NCBI RefSeq assembly: GCF_019904295.1
Contig: NZ_CP065359.1
Location: 2,691,001 to 2,755,000 of the forward strand
Origin: Ruegeria sp. SCSIO 43209
GTDB lineage: Bacteria > Pseudomonadota > Alphaproteobacteria > Rhodobacterales > Rhodobacteraceae
Direction: 5' to 3'
Length of the DNA: 64,000 bases
Part shown: positions 1 through 7,509 of the stretch, piece by piece
How the letters are laid out: every line of letters begins with the position of its first letter
Numbering within the stretch: position 1 is the first letter of the stretch
Program-made: the position numbers and the translations under genes
Notes under the pieces: model-generated
Database searches by the model: none
Seen by the model: only the letters and a program-made list of their open reading frames with translations
Told to the model about the DNA's origin: nothing

Positions 1-986
1 TCGAGGATGCTTGATACGTCGAAAGTGTCTATCGAACGCCTCAGCGCGATCGCAGTGTCCGGTGATGCAGAGGCCAACTGCATCTTGCACATGTCATCAA
101 TCTGCGCCGCCGACGCATCGGGCATAAACAACGTCGCATACGCCTTGCCAAAGGCACCGCTTGGCTTGCCCCAACCTTCTGATATGAGGTCAAGGAAAGT
201 ATTTGCCTGAACCGAGTTGGGTTCGGGCTCACGGACGGCGCGGCCCTGAACAAAACCACCGTACAAGACCATTCGGCTGACGCGCTCAGGATAGGCGGCC
301 GCGAATGCCAGTGACACAGGCACCCCCTGTGAAGTCGCCCAGATCGGAAAGCGTTCGAGTTCGGCGTCGTCGGCCACAGCAAGCATGTCCTCGACCAGCC
401 GTTCAAGCGCGAAATCCGTTGCGGAGGCTCCCGAAAGCCCGGTCCCCCTCTGATCGTATCGCGTCAGAGAAAAATGTGCGCCGAGGCGATCAAGCGTCGG
501 TCGCCTGACTTCACTCTCCCAATCCATATTCAGATGCGTCAGGAATTGCCCGGCCCTCATCAAAGGCGGACCTTCACCGCTGGTAGCGTAGGCGATGACA
601 GTGCCATCTGCGGATCGGGCAACTTTAGTGATCTGGCGATCAGAGCGTGGTGTCTGGGTATCAGGGCTTGTCGACGCGACGCTGGAGACTTCAACAGAGA
701 ACCGATACCCCCGCTTACTCAGCGTTTCGAGCATGCGGTTTGCACGATCGTTGTCGCCAATGGCCCGTCTGACCGCATTGATCCTGGTTGAAATAGTTGA
801 ATCTGAGACAATCCTGCCATCCCAAACATCTTCAATAAGGTCGTCGCGCGAGACTACTATTTCTGGATTTCGCAAGAAGTATGCCAACACGTCGAATACC
901 TGCGGCTCAAGACGTACGGATTTACCTGACTTCCAAAACATCTGCCGATCAGTATCGACAGCGCAATCTCCGAAAGTGACCTTCAT
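1..986 (-). CDS. Winged-helix regulator fused to alpha/beta hydrolase (3' end outside window)
   Basis: The reading frame enters from the left edge and is open for 328 codons from an ATG at 986, so the C-terminus is missing. Residues about 1-100 look like an OmpR/SARP-type winged helix (Trans_reg_C): 'RLEPQVFDVLAYFLRNP' followed by 'SKRGYRFSVEV'. From about residue 120 an alpha/beta-hydrolase fold follows, with an oxyanion-type 'RYDQRGTGLS' and a nucleophile elbow 'ATSQG' (alanine at the first small position of GxSxG). Fusions of this kind are known in proteobacteria as putative ligand-sensing regulators; substrate and targets are unknown. The start is the only ATG giving the full winged helix; a nearby upstream ATG is out of frame and stops after four codons. 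Confidence 0.8.
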   Translation of the reverse strand, partial: MKVTFGDCAVDTDRQMFWKSGKSVRLEPQVFDVLAYFLRNPEIVVSRDDLIEDVWDGRIVSDSTISTRINAVRRAIGDNDRANRMLETLSKRGYRFSVEVSSVASTSPDTQTPRSDRQITKVARSADGTVIAYATSGEGPPLMRAGQFLTHLNMDWESEVRRPTLDRLGAHFSLTRYDQRGTGLSGASATDFALERLVEDMLAVADDAELERFPIWATSQGVPVSLAFAAAYPERVSRMVLYGGFVQGRAVREPEPNSVQANTFLDLISEGWGKPSGAFGKAYATLFMPDASAAQIDDMCKMQLASASPDTAIALRRSIDTFDVSSIL

Positions 987-1590
987 AGACAAAGCATGAC
1001 TCAATGTAGGCAATCCGAGAAGGCCGAAAATTTCTCAAGAAAATCTGGATGCTCTATTCAAGTATTCGCCCACCCGCGAAGGCACTGTGTACACGTCGCA
1101 AAAGGAACAAACACATGCCAACTCCTAATTCTCAAATGCCTGACCTTCGCCAAATCGGTGCTGATTGTGCATTCGGTCGCAGCCAGCAGTGCGATTACAT
1201 ATTTACCGCCGTCCGTTCAGTGTTCATTCGACTTCGTCATTTTGTCATAAACACGCAAGACGACAGAACGCAAAAATAGGTTCCGACATCTTCTTCGCCG
1301 CGCCAGCACAAGGGTCTTACTTGGGTTCAGAGCTGGCCTCGGCGCTGTTGCAGCAAAGCCCCCTACCCCGCTGTCAGCTGATCACGCAGACGGACCAAAT
1401 CGGGCATTGGCAATGGCTTGATGACGCTACGGTGCAGCCCGCTGAAAGAGACTTTCGCTGCGGTTGCGAGTTACCCGGCCAGATGAGGTCATGCTCAGGG
1501 AAGACACCCTGCCGTCGCCCTAAGGTTCACAGGAGACCCGAGACAATGTAGATTTCTATGAAGATTTGACAGCAATAGGTGTGGATCAGA
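987..1590. other. Non-coding gap between divergent hydrolase-regulator and mmuM-like gene
   Basis: About 600 bases without a convincing gene. Open frames here have no recognisable domains and no ribosome-binding site. It must hold the divergent promoters of the two flanking genes. A degenerate copy of the dispersed intergenic repeat lies at about 1433-1463. I looked for a SAM, SAH or cobalamin riboswitch because the next gene makes methionine, and could not recognise one. Confidence 0.5.
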
Positions 1591-2502
1591 ATGGCGCGAC
1601 AGTTCCCACTCGAAGGTGACAAGACCTTTCTGGTTTATGCCGGCACTGGCACAGACCTGATATTTAATCATGGGGTTGAGCTACCCGGTTTCGCGTCGTT
1701 TCCATTGCTGGAAGAACCTGACACCAGGGCAATACTGGCTGGTCAAATGCAGGCACTTGTCGATCTCGCCCGTGAAATGAGTGTCGGATGCATCCTTGAT
1801 GCGCCCACATGGATGGCGAACGCCGACCGAGCAGGGCCCTTGGGGTACGATGCAGAACGGCTCGTTGAGGTGAATAAGGATGCGGTCAGTCTAGTCGAGG
1901 GCGTACGCCAAGCTGCCACTCGCGATGATGTACTGGTGTCAGCATGTATCGGCCCGCGTTATGATCCTTACGCCAACATTCCGCCGGTACCCGTCGAAGA
2001 TGCACGTCAATACCACACCGCTCAAATGCACAGCTTGAAAGACACAAGTGTCGACCTGGTCACCGCTTATACATTCAACCGCCCAAGCGAGGCAGCAGGA
2101 TGCATCCTCGCCGCGCGAGACGCTGATCTGCCGATCATCATGTCTCTGGTTGTTGAGACAGACGGGTGCCTGGCAGATGGAACCAAACTTGTGGACGGAA
2201 TTGACCATATCGACGGGGCAACCGACGCTGCAGCGCTGTTTTTTATGGTCAACTGCGCCCATCCGACCCATTTCGCCGGAGCGCTTGGCAACCACCCACG
2301 ACTTAAAGGTATGGTGGCGAACGCTTCTAGTTGCTCGCATGCGGAACTTGACGAAGCAGATGAGCTGGACGAAGGCGATCCAATTGAGCTTGGCAAACAA
2401 ATTGCCGCGATTGCGCAGCAGAATCCATCGATTCAAGTATTTGGAGGATGCTGCGGTACCGACATGCGCCATCTGAAGTCGATTGTCAGCGAATTGGCGT
2501 AG
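1591..2502 (+). CDS. Homocysteine S-methyltransferase family protein
   Basis: A 303-residue zinc-dependent methyltransferase of the MmuM/BHMT fold, expected to transfer a methyl group from S-methylmethionine, betaine or a related donor to homocysteine, giving methionine. The zinc-ligand cysteines of the family are visible as 'VNCAHP' in the middle third and 'GGCCGTD' near the C-terminus; the N-terminal TIM-barrel start 'YAGTGTDLIFN' also fits. I chose ATG 1591 over an in-frame GTG at 1579 because a weak AGG lies about 11 bases before the ATG and nothing precedes the GTG. The gene stands alone, so the methyl donor cannot be inferred from neighbours. Confidence 0.85.
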   Translation: MARQFPLEGDKTFLVYAGTGTDLIFNHGVELPGFASFPLLEEPDTRAILAGQMQALVDLAREMSVGCILDAPTWMANADRAGPLGYDAERLVEVNKDAVSLVEGVRQAATRDDVLVSACIGPRYDPYANIPPVPVEDARQYHTAQMHSLKDTSVDLVTAYTFNRPSEAAGCILAARDADLPIIMSLVVETDGCLADGTKLVDGIDHIDGATDAAALFFMVNCAHPTHFAGALGNHPRLKGMVANASSCSHAELDEADELDEGDPIELGKQIAAIAQQNPSIQVFGGCCGTDMRHLKSIVSELA

Positions 2503-3039
2503 CCAACTTGGCACAATCTGAGCGATAGCACTGATATTTAAGGTGATACCGTGATTTTTTTCCACAACTTGTTAGGAGTCGGCCTTAACCAGTCGTTGAC
2601 TACCACACTCGGCCGCTGCGGTCGCAGCCCGCTTTCCCGACATTCGCCGCGAGTGCGAAATCGATGGCCAGCTGAACCCACAGCCGGCACATCAAAGCCG
2701 TCATTCGCCCGTGAGTTTTGTCATCGCGAACTTTGCAATCCTCTCAACTGTTCCATTCGAAAACTAGCCAGAAGAAAATTCGCCAAAAAGTTCTGCGCAG
2801 GAATTTGACTATCGATGAAATCCTTAACCTTACAATGCCCATTGCCTTTGTGCCTGCAGTCCTAGCGGTTGATCCCGTCGGCCCGCGTAAGCACGCTGTA
2901 AAGCGGATAGCGTATTCGACAAAATGTCGCTCGGGTTGTTCGTTTTCGTAAGGTCGCGTGACGAGACTGCATCTGGAATAACACGCCGCTTGCAAACTGC
3001 AGACGGCGTGCTCTCCCTGAACGACTAGGTATTCGCGTT
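2503..3039. other. Intergenic region with dispersed repeat copy
   Basis: About 540 bases with no gene I can support. A copy of the dispersed intergenic repeat (reverse orientation) lies at about 2624-2650. A 99-codon minus-strand frame ends here but has the composition of chance translation (arginine/threonine rich, no domain). Confidence 0.5.
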
Positions 3040-3681
3040 TCAATAGCCTACGGTAAAGGCGGCGCGTAAAAACTTGGCCGATTGAGCCTCATCGACAATT
3101 GCCACAGCAAAATCTTCCATGGAAATTTTTGAGTTACCGGCGTCATCGACAATCAGGTTATCTGTGTCGGTTCTGAAGACACCCAGGCGCTCACCGGGCT
3201 GCAATAATGCGGATGGGCTGGCATAGGTCCAGTTTGCCGAGGCATCGGATGAACAGAGTTCCCACTGTGCCATGGATGCACGCGCGGTTGGAACAATGCT
3301 CTCGGGCAGAAAGTCGGGATCTGTCAAGACGGTGTGTGGGCTACCATCGGGTAGATGCAGACGCGCGGCACCGCCGACAATGATCACCCGAAGATCTGCA
3401 AGGGATGCGGCGTCCAAAATGGAACGGGTCAGAGCAACGACTTCGCCCTCACGCCCGGCTGGTGCGCGCACAGCGCTTACGGCCAGATCCTGACCAGCCA
3501 TGGCCGCGGCCAAAGCCGCAGGGTCCGCAACATTCGCAACAATCGGCTTGGCGCCTTTGGGCAGGTTTTCGATCCCTGCCTCGTTTCGAACTGCCGCGGT
3601 AACGTCATGGCCACGCGAGATCGCCTCAGTCACGACACGAGAACCGACATCGCCAGTTGCACCAAATACGACAAGTTTCAT
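3040..3681 (-). CDS. NAD(P)-binding (NmrA/SDR-like) protein
   Basis: 213 residues. The N-terminus 'MKLVVFGATGDVGSRVV' carries the GxxGxxG Rossmann motif of atypical short-chain dehydrogenase/NmrA-like proteins, which bind NAD(P) and act as reductases or redox sensors. ATG 3681 is preferred over ATG 3687 because an AGGAG lies seven bases upstream of 3681 but only one or two from 3687. The start overlaps the stop of the upstream EamA gene (ATGA), so the two are translationally coupled and share the MarR-controlled promoter. Substrate unknown. Confidence 0.85.
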   Translation of the reverse strand: MKLVVFGATGDVGSRVVTEAISRGHDVTAAVRNEAGIENLPKGAKPIVANVADPAALAAAMAGQDLAVSAVRAPAGREGEVVALTRSILDAASLADLRVIIVGGAARLHLPDGSPHTVLTDPDFLPESIVPTARASMAQWELCSSDASANWTYASPSALLQPGERLGVFRTDTDNLIVDDAGNSKISMEDFAVAIVDEAQSAKFLRAAFTVGY

Positions 3682-4586
3682 GAGCATTCTCCTTTTGGAT
3701 TGAGGTGTGTATGGGCAGTTTCTGAAAGAACGAGAGGGCTGATACGCCCGGCACGCTGCCCAAGCCAGATTGCCGTGAGCACCACTCCGGCTCCGGCGAT
3801 CTGGGTGGGCGTCAGAGCCTGGCCAAGAAGCATCCAGCCAATAACGACTGCGGAAAGCGGGCTGAGAAAACCAAGGGCTGAAACGGCGCCGGGCTCGATC
3901 CGGGAAACACCTCGGAACCATAAGATGTATGTCAGCGCAGCCCCGATCAGAGTGAGATAGGCGATTCCGGTGAAAAATTGCGATTTCAACGGCGGAAGCG
4001 CAGGCTCAAACAGATATGCCAGCGGCATCAGCAACAGCCCCCCTGCCGAAAGCTGCCAGGCCGCCAAGGTTAAAAGGGGCACGGGGGCTTGCCACTTCTG
4101 GGTCAGAACTGTGCCAGCTCCCATGGAGACTGCGCCGCCGATAGCTGCGAGTAACCCGATCGGATCAAGTGAAACCCCCGAACCAAGAACAAGAAGTCCA
4201 ACCCCAAAGATACCGATCAGTGCCGCGATCACCGCAGATAACTTGACCGTCGTACCAATCAGCATCGCAGCCAAGAATACGACAATCAAAGGCTGAACCG
4301 CCCCAACCGTTGCGGCTACACCACCAGGCAACCGGTACGCCGCCACAAATAGCAATGTCCAGAACACGGTGAAATTGAGCGCACCAAGAACGAAAGCGCG
4401 TATCCACCAGATACCCTGCGGCAGTTGCCGGGCCAGAACGAGCAATAGCAGGCCAGCAGGCAGCGCACGCAGGGCAGCCATTGTGATTGGATACCCAGCA
4501 GGAAGGAATTCAGTCGTAACGTAATACGTGCTGCCCCAGATCAGCGGCGCGATGGCAGTGAGCGCGATGTCGACATGATGTTTCAT
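3678..4586 (-). CDS. EamA/DMT-family transporter
   Basis: 302 residues with about ten hydrophobic helices in two EamA repeats; the N-terminus 'IAPLIWGSTYYVTTEFLP' is the typical DMT opening. Members export amino acids, metabolites or drugs across the inner membrane. It is the first gene of a two-gene minus-strand unit with the NAD(P)-binding protein and is divergent from a marR gene, with two palindromic operators in between. That arrangement suggests export of a toxic or signalling compound that the MarR protein senses. Substrate cannot be assigned. Confidence 0.85.
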   Translation of the reverse strand: MKHHVDIALTAIAPLIWGSTYYVTTEFLPAGYPITMAALRALPAGLLLLVLARQLPQGIWWIRAFVLGALNFTVFWTLLFVAAYRLPGGVAATVGAVQPLIVVFLAAMLIGTTVKLSAVIAALIGIFGVGLLVLGSGVSLDPIGLLAAIGGAVSMGAGTVLTQKWQAPVPLLTLAAWQLSAGGLLLMPLAYLFEPALPPLKSQFFTGIAYLTLIGAALTYILWFRGVSRIEPGAVSALGFLSPLSAVVIGWMLLGQALTPTQIAGAGVVLTAIWLGQRAGRISPLVLSETAHTHLNPKGECS

Positions 4587-4599
4587 GAGGGATCTCCAT

Positions 4600-4619
4600 A
4601 TATCTTGATGTCAAGATAT
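4600..4619. promoter_or_regulatory. Palindromic operator, probable MarR site 1
   Basis: Perfect inverted repeat with 9-bp arms, ATATCTTGA and TCAAGATAT, separated by TG, 14 bases upstream of the EamA start codon. Such near-symmetric sites in a marR divergent promoter are typical MarR-family operators; binding by this particular regulator is inferred. Confidence 0.75.
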
Positions 4620-4628
4620 CTTGTATTC

Positions 4629-4642
4629 TCTTGACGTCAAGA
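4629..4642. promoter_or_regulatory. Palindromic operator, probable MarR site 2
   Basis: A 14-bp perfect palindrome TCTTGACGTCAAGA, sharing the CTTGA/TCAAG arms with the site at 4600-4619 and lying 22 bases before the marR start. Two sites allow repression of both divergent transcripts. Confidence 0.7.
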
Positions 4643-4664
4643 TAAATCTTCGCAATATGCTTCT

Positions 4665-5159
4665 ATGGACCACATCGATCGTATCATTTCTCAATGGAAC
4701 AAAGCCCGCCCCGACCTCGATGTGGGACCGATGGAAACGATTGGACGTCTTTCCCGCCTGGCGGCTCAGCTCAGAAAAGAGATGGACAAAACCTGGAAGG
4801 TCTACGGGCTCAACCTCGCCAGCTTTGATGTGCTGGCGACCCTGCGCAGGTCCGGAAAGCCTGAAGGCCTGTCGCCGGGGGAATTGCTTGACCTGACCAT
4901 GGTGACATCGGGGACAATGACCAACCGAATTGACCAGCTCGTCAAGGCCGGCTTGGTCGAGCGCGCGCCAAATCCGGAAGACAAACGCGGCTTCTTGATC
5001 CGATTGACGAGGGACGGGTTCTCAAAAATCGAAAATGCCGTCTCAGATCACGTTGAAACACAACATCGGCTTATGAACGGTTTATCGCCCGAGCAGCGCG
5101 ATAACTTGAATGGACTGCTTAAAGCACTGGGCGAGGCGGTTGACGAAGATACGAAATAA
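4665..5159 (+). CDS. MarR-family transcriptional regulator
   Basis: 164 residues with a central winged helix: 'LSPGELLDLTMVTSGTMTNR' is the helix-turn-helix and 'GLVERAPNPEDKRGFLIRLT' is the wing with the family DxR signature. It is divergent from the EamA operon and two related palindromes separate them, so it most likely represses that operon and itself and is released by a ligand. No clear Shine-Dalgarno precedes ATG 4665; the message could be nearly leaderless. Ligand unknown. Confidence 0.9.
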   Translation: MDHIDRIISQWNKARPDLDVGPMETIGRLSRLAAQLRKEMDKTWKVYGLNLASFDVLATLRRSGKPEGLSPGELLDLTMVTSGTMTNRIDQLVKAGLVERAPNPEDKRGFLIRLTRDGFSKIENAVSDHVETQHRLMNGLSPEQRDNLNGLLKALGEAVDEDTK

Positions 5160-5337
5160 ATACTGATAAATTAAGCGCCTCCCAAGAAACCATCACATTT
5201 TCAGAACATGGCGCACCTTGGAAACAGGGCACCTGCAGTCGAGTAAAGCATTCGCGAAACACTGGTGAACTTTGCGCAACTCGATTGATATATAACTGTC
5301 CACCCTACGCAATAAAAACTGATTTGTTACGCACCCA

Positions 5338-5364
5338 TGTCACAAACTCCACGCCTGCCGCGTC
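5338..5364 (+). promoter_or_regulatory. ECF41-type promoter
   Basis: TGTCACA at 5338-5344, then 16 bases, then CGTC at 5361-5364, located 34 bases before the carboxymuconolactone-decarboxylase-like gene. This is the -35/-10 pattern I recall as the described target of ECF41 sigma factors, and an ECF41 gene follows directly downstream, so the sigma factor probably activates its own operon. Confidence 0.75.
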
Positions 5365-5397
5365 CTGTTTCTATACACCCGAATACAGGAGCACCTC

Positions 5398-5859
5398 ATG
5401 CAATCCCGCCTAAACCACTTCGCCGTTGCCCCGCAACTTATGCAGCCAATGCTCGACATGGAGGAATGCCTCAAAACATCCGGCCTTGAGCACAGTCTAA
5501 TCGAACTGGTAAAATTGCGCGTGTCGCAGATCAACGGCTGCGCTTTCTGCATTCACATGCACACCCATGACGCGCGTGCGCAGGGTGAGAGTGAAGACAG
5601 GCTTCACTTACTGAACGCGTGGCGAGAGTCGTCTCTTTATTCCGGGCGTGAACGCGCCGCTCTTGCCTGGGCCGAAACGCTGACCCGCATCGAGCAGAAT
5701 GGTGCACCGGATCACATCTATAAAGAGATGGCCGTTCAGTTTTCAGACCAGGAAAAGATCGCCCTGACGTTGGTGGTGACAACGATCAACGCATGGAACC
5801 GCATTGCTATTGGCTTTGCAACGCCACATCCTGCCGCCAAGGAGGCCTCGGCTGCATGA
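5398..5859 (+). CDS. Carboxymuconolactone decarboxylase/AhpD-like protein
   Basis: 153 residues of the alkylhydroperoxidase-D fold. The family CxxC-x3-H redox motif is seen in 'NGCAFCIHMHTHDA' at about residues 44-57. These proteins act as thiol peroxidase-like or decarboxylase-like enzymes. A good ribosome-binding site (AGGAG) precedes ATG 5398. Its stop overlaps the start of the ECF41 sigma gene, the standard ECF41 arrangement in which the target gene encodes a carboxymuconolactone decarboxylase, oxidoreductase or epimerase. Likely regulated by that sigma factor through the promoter at 5338-5364. Physiological substrate unknown. Confidence 0.9.
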   Translation: MQSRLNHFAVAPQLMQPMLDMEECLKTSGLEHSLIELVKLRVSQINGCAFCIHMHTHDARAQGESEDRLHLLNAWRESSLYSGRERAALAWAETLTRIEQNGAPDHIYKEMAVQFSDQEKIALTLVVTTINAWNRIAIGFATPHPAAKEASAA

Positions 5860-6761
5860 GCCATATGACTTCACTCGTCAATGGCCAGACATTTGTCGAT
5901 CTGCGACCGCGCTTGTTCGCGGTCGCCTATCGAATGCTGGGCACCGTTAGTGACGCAGAGGATGTAGTACAGGACGCATTTCTGCGTTGGCAGAAGGTTG
6001 ATCATAACAGTGTGCGGGACGCGACTGGGTTTCTGATCCGGACAGTCACGCGGTTATGTCTCGATCACATGCGGGCCGCGCATACTCGACGCGAAGCATA
6101 TCCCGGCGAGTGGTTGCCTGAACCACTAATCACAGATGATGCCACCGAGCAACTGGACCGTGACGTCTCGGTGGCACTCCTCCTGGCGCTGGAGCGGTTG
6201 ACACCTCTCGAGCGGGCAGCATTTCTGCTCCACGATGTGTTCGAGCAATCATATGACGAGCTGGCATCGGCACTGGAACGCACACCTGAATCCTGCCGCC
6301 AGCTTGTCAGCCGAGCGCGGAAACATGTGCAGCGCAGCAAACCTCGAACACAGGTTGAGCCACAACAAGGCGAAGCCATCGCCAAGGCATTTTTCATGGC
6401 CGCCAAAAGCGGCGACACCAACGTTCTTACCAAATTGCTTGCGCAAGACGTACGATTTGTTTCGGATGGCGGCGGCAAAGTGCTGGCGACACTCAATCCG
6501 ATTTTGGGCCGAGACAAGGTGATGCGGCTATTATCTGGACTGGCGCGAAAATACTCTGATCAACCAGTCCAGCAATGGCAATATTGCCACCTGAACAATC
6601 TGCCATCGATCCTCAGCCTTGAAGCGAGCGGCCTTTTGCAAACGATGTCGTTGGAGATCGAATACGACGTGATTACCGCTGTTTACGTTGTTCGCAATCC
6701 GGAAAAGACTCGTCATCTGTCGTTCGACGAACACACGCCCATTTATTGGCGGCCTATCTGA
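5856..6761 (+). CDS. ECF41-family RNA polymerase sigma factor (SigJ-like)
   Basis: 301 residues. Sigma region 2 is 'LFAVAYRMLGTVSDAEDVVQD' in parts and region 4 is around 'LTPLERAAFLLHDVFEQSYDE'. A C-terminal NTF2/SnoaL-like extension replaces a separate anti-sigma factor. The diagnostic ECF41 motifs are present: 'DGGGK' near residue 204 and 'NPEKT' near residue 281 (family NPDKL). ATG 5856 overlaps the preceding stop (ATGA) and AAGGAGG lies ten bases upstream. In this family the extension controls activity internally. An autoregulated promoter is present upstream of the operon. Confidence 0.93.
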   Translation: MSHMTSLVNGQTFVDLRPRLFAVAYRMLGTVSDAEDVVQDAFLRWQKVDHNSVRDATGFLIRTVTRLCLDHMRAAHTRREAYPGEWLPEPLITDDATEQLDRDVSVALLLALERLTPLERAAFLLHDVFEQSYDELASALERTPESCRQLVSRARKHVQRSKPRTQVEPQQGEAIAKAFFMAAKSGDTNVLTKLLAQDVRFVSDGGGKVLATLNPILGRDKVMRLLSGLARKYSDQPVQQWQYCHLNNLPSILSLEASGLLQTMSLEIEYDVITAVYVVRNPEKTRHLSFDEHTPIYWRPI

Positions 6762-7003
6762 CTAGGATGACTACATACAGAGAAAACACCGGCCCTAAGC
6801 GGACTCTAAAAATGCAATCCGTATGCAGCAAATGCACTCTAGAAAGCAGACATTAGTACCGTGCAACAGTCTGTAATCAGCCTCATGACAAAGGCCTGTC
6901 AAAACCGCCTAGGAATTGCCAAGGTTAATGTCAAATAACTTCTTGGTTTTAGGTCGCGTAGCGAGCTCAGTCACAAACCACCAGTTTTGACCAAACAGTT
7001 ACG
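6762..7003. other. Intergenic region after ECF41 gene
   Basis: About 240 bases, with two tiny doubtful frames following up to 7311 and a further 200 empty bases to 7509. I see no strong terminator or tRNA. A stretch near 6824-6855 (TGCAGCAAATGC followed by AGAAAGCAGAC) weakly resembles the dispersed intergenic repeat. Confidence 0.4.
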
Positions 7004-7108
7004 CTAACTTGCGCTATCCTTGATGTGCTCTTCCAACACGCCTGCATTTATCTCGCGCGGGTCGCCAACATTGTAATGCGTCGCGTCTCGCAGGATTTCG
7101 TGGCGCAT
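7004..7108 (-). CDS. Possible 34-residue peptide or gene remnant
   Basis: An ATG at 7108 opens a 34-codon frame beginning MRHEILRDATHY and ending EEHIKDSAS. The composition is protein-like (acidic, no arginine/serine excess of chance frames). It follows the 63-codon frame at 7120-7311 with only a stop between them. It could be a true small protein or the frayed end of a decayed gene. No family recognised. Confidence 0.25.
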   Translation of the reverse strand: MRHEILRDATHYNVGDPREINAGVLEEHIKDSAS

Positions 7109-7119
7109 ACTGCCGTCCA

Positions 7120-7311
7120 CTATTTTTGAATTTCATCGACAACGAAAATTAGATTCCAACCGTCTTCATCGGTGATCATCTTGGCTTCAAACGAATGGCT
7201 ATCAAACTTAAGTATTTTGCTTGTGTGCAAATGCGAATCTCCATCAAGTTCCACTAATTTTATTTGTCTTGTACTATCCCGACCACAACCTTCCGATATC
7301 ACCGCCCTCAT
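7120..7311 (-). CDS. Possible 63-residue protein or gene remnant
   Basis: A minus-strand frame whose last half (HSFEAKMITDEDGWNLIF and VVDEIQK) looks like real soluble protein. The frame remains open upstream of the ATG at 7311, so the N-terminus is uncertain. No domain recognised and no ribosome-binding site found. It lies between the ECF41 gene and the caspase locus and may be a relic of a longer gene. Confidence 0.25.
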   Translation of the reverse strand: MRAVISEGCGRDSTRQIKLVELDGDSHLHTSKILKFDSHSFEAKMITDEDGWNLIFVVDEIQK

Positions 7312-7509
7312 CGCAGGGTACGGAATTCTACAACAACATTTAACTACTTCAGGCGATTCAGTGGAAATTCTATTTTAAACGGCTCTCAAGCCGACGGCCG
7401 ACTTCGAAGTAGGAGAAATCGGTCTCTACAACTTTGGCACAATCGGCACGCTGCTTGGTATTCATGCCGCTCTTGTCAACCCTAGTCATCTTGCGAATTC
7501 CGTTGGAAG

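Noticed and set aside
1165..1551. 128-codon plus-strand frame before the mmuM-like gene
   Set aside because: No domain, cysteine/arginine-rich chance composition, and part of it is a dispersed repeat.
1300..1580. Possible SAM, SAH or cobalamin riboswitch
   Set aside because: I could not find the conserved boxes of any of these; the paired GC-rich segment is explained by the dispersed repeat.
2744..3043. 99-codon minus-strand frame
   Set aside because: Chance composition and no family; treated as intergenic.
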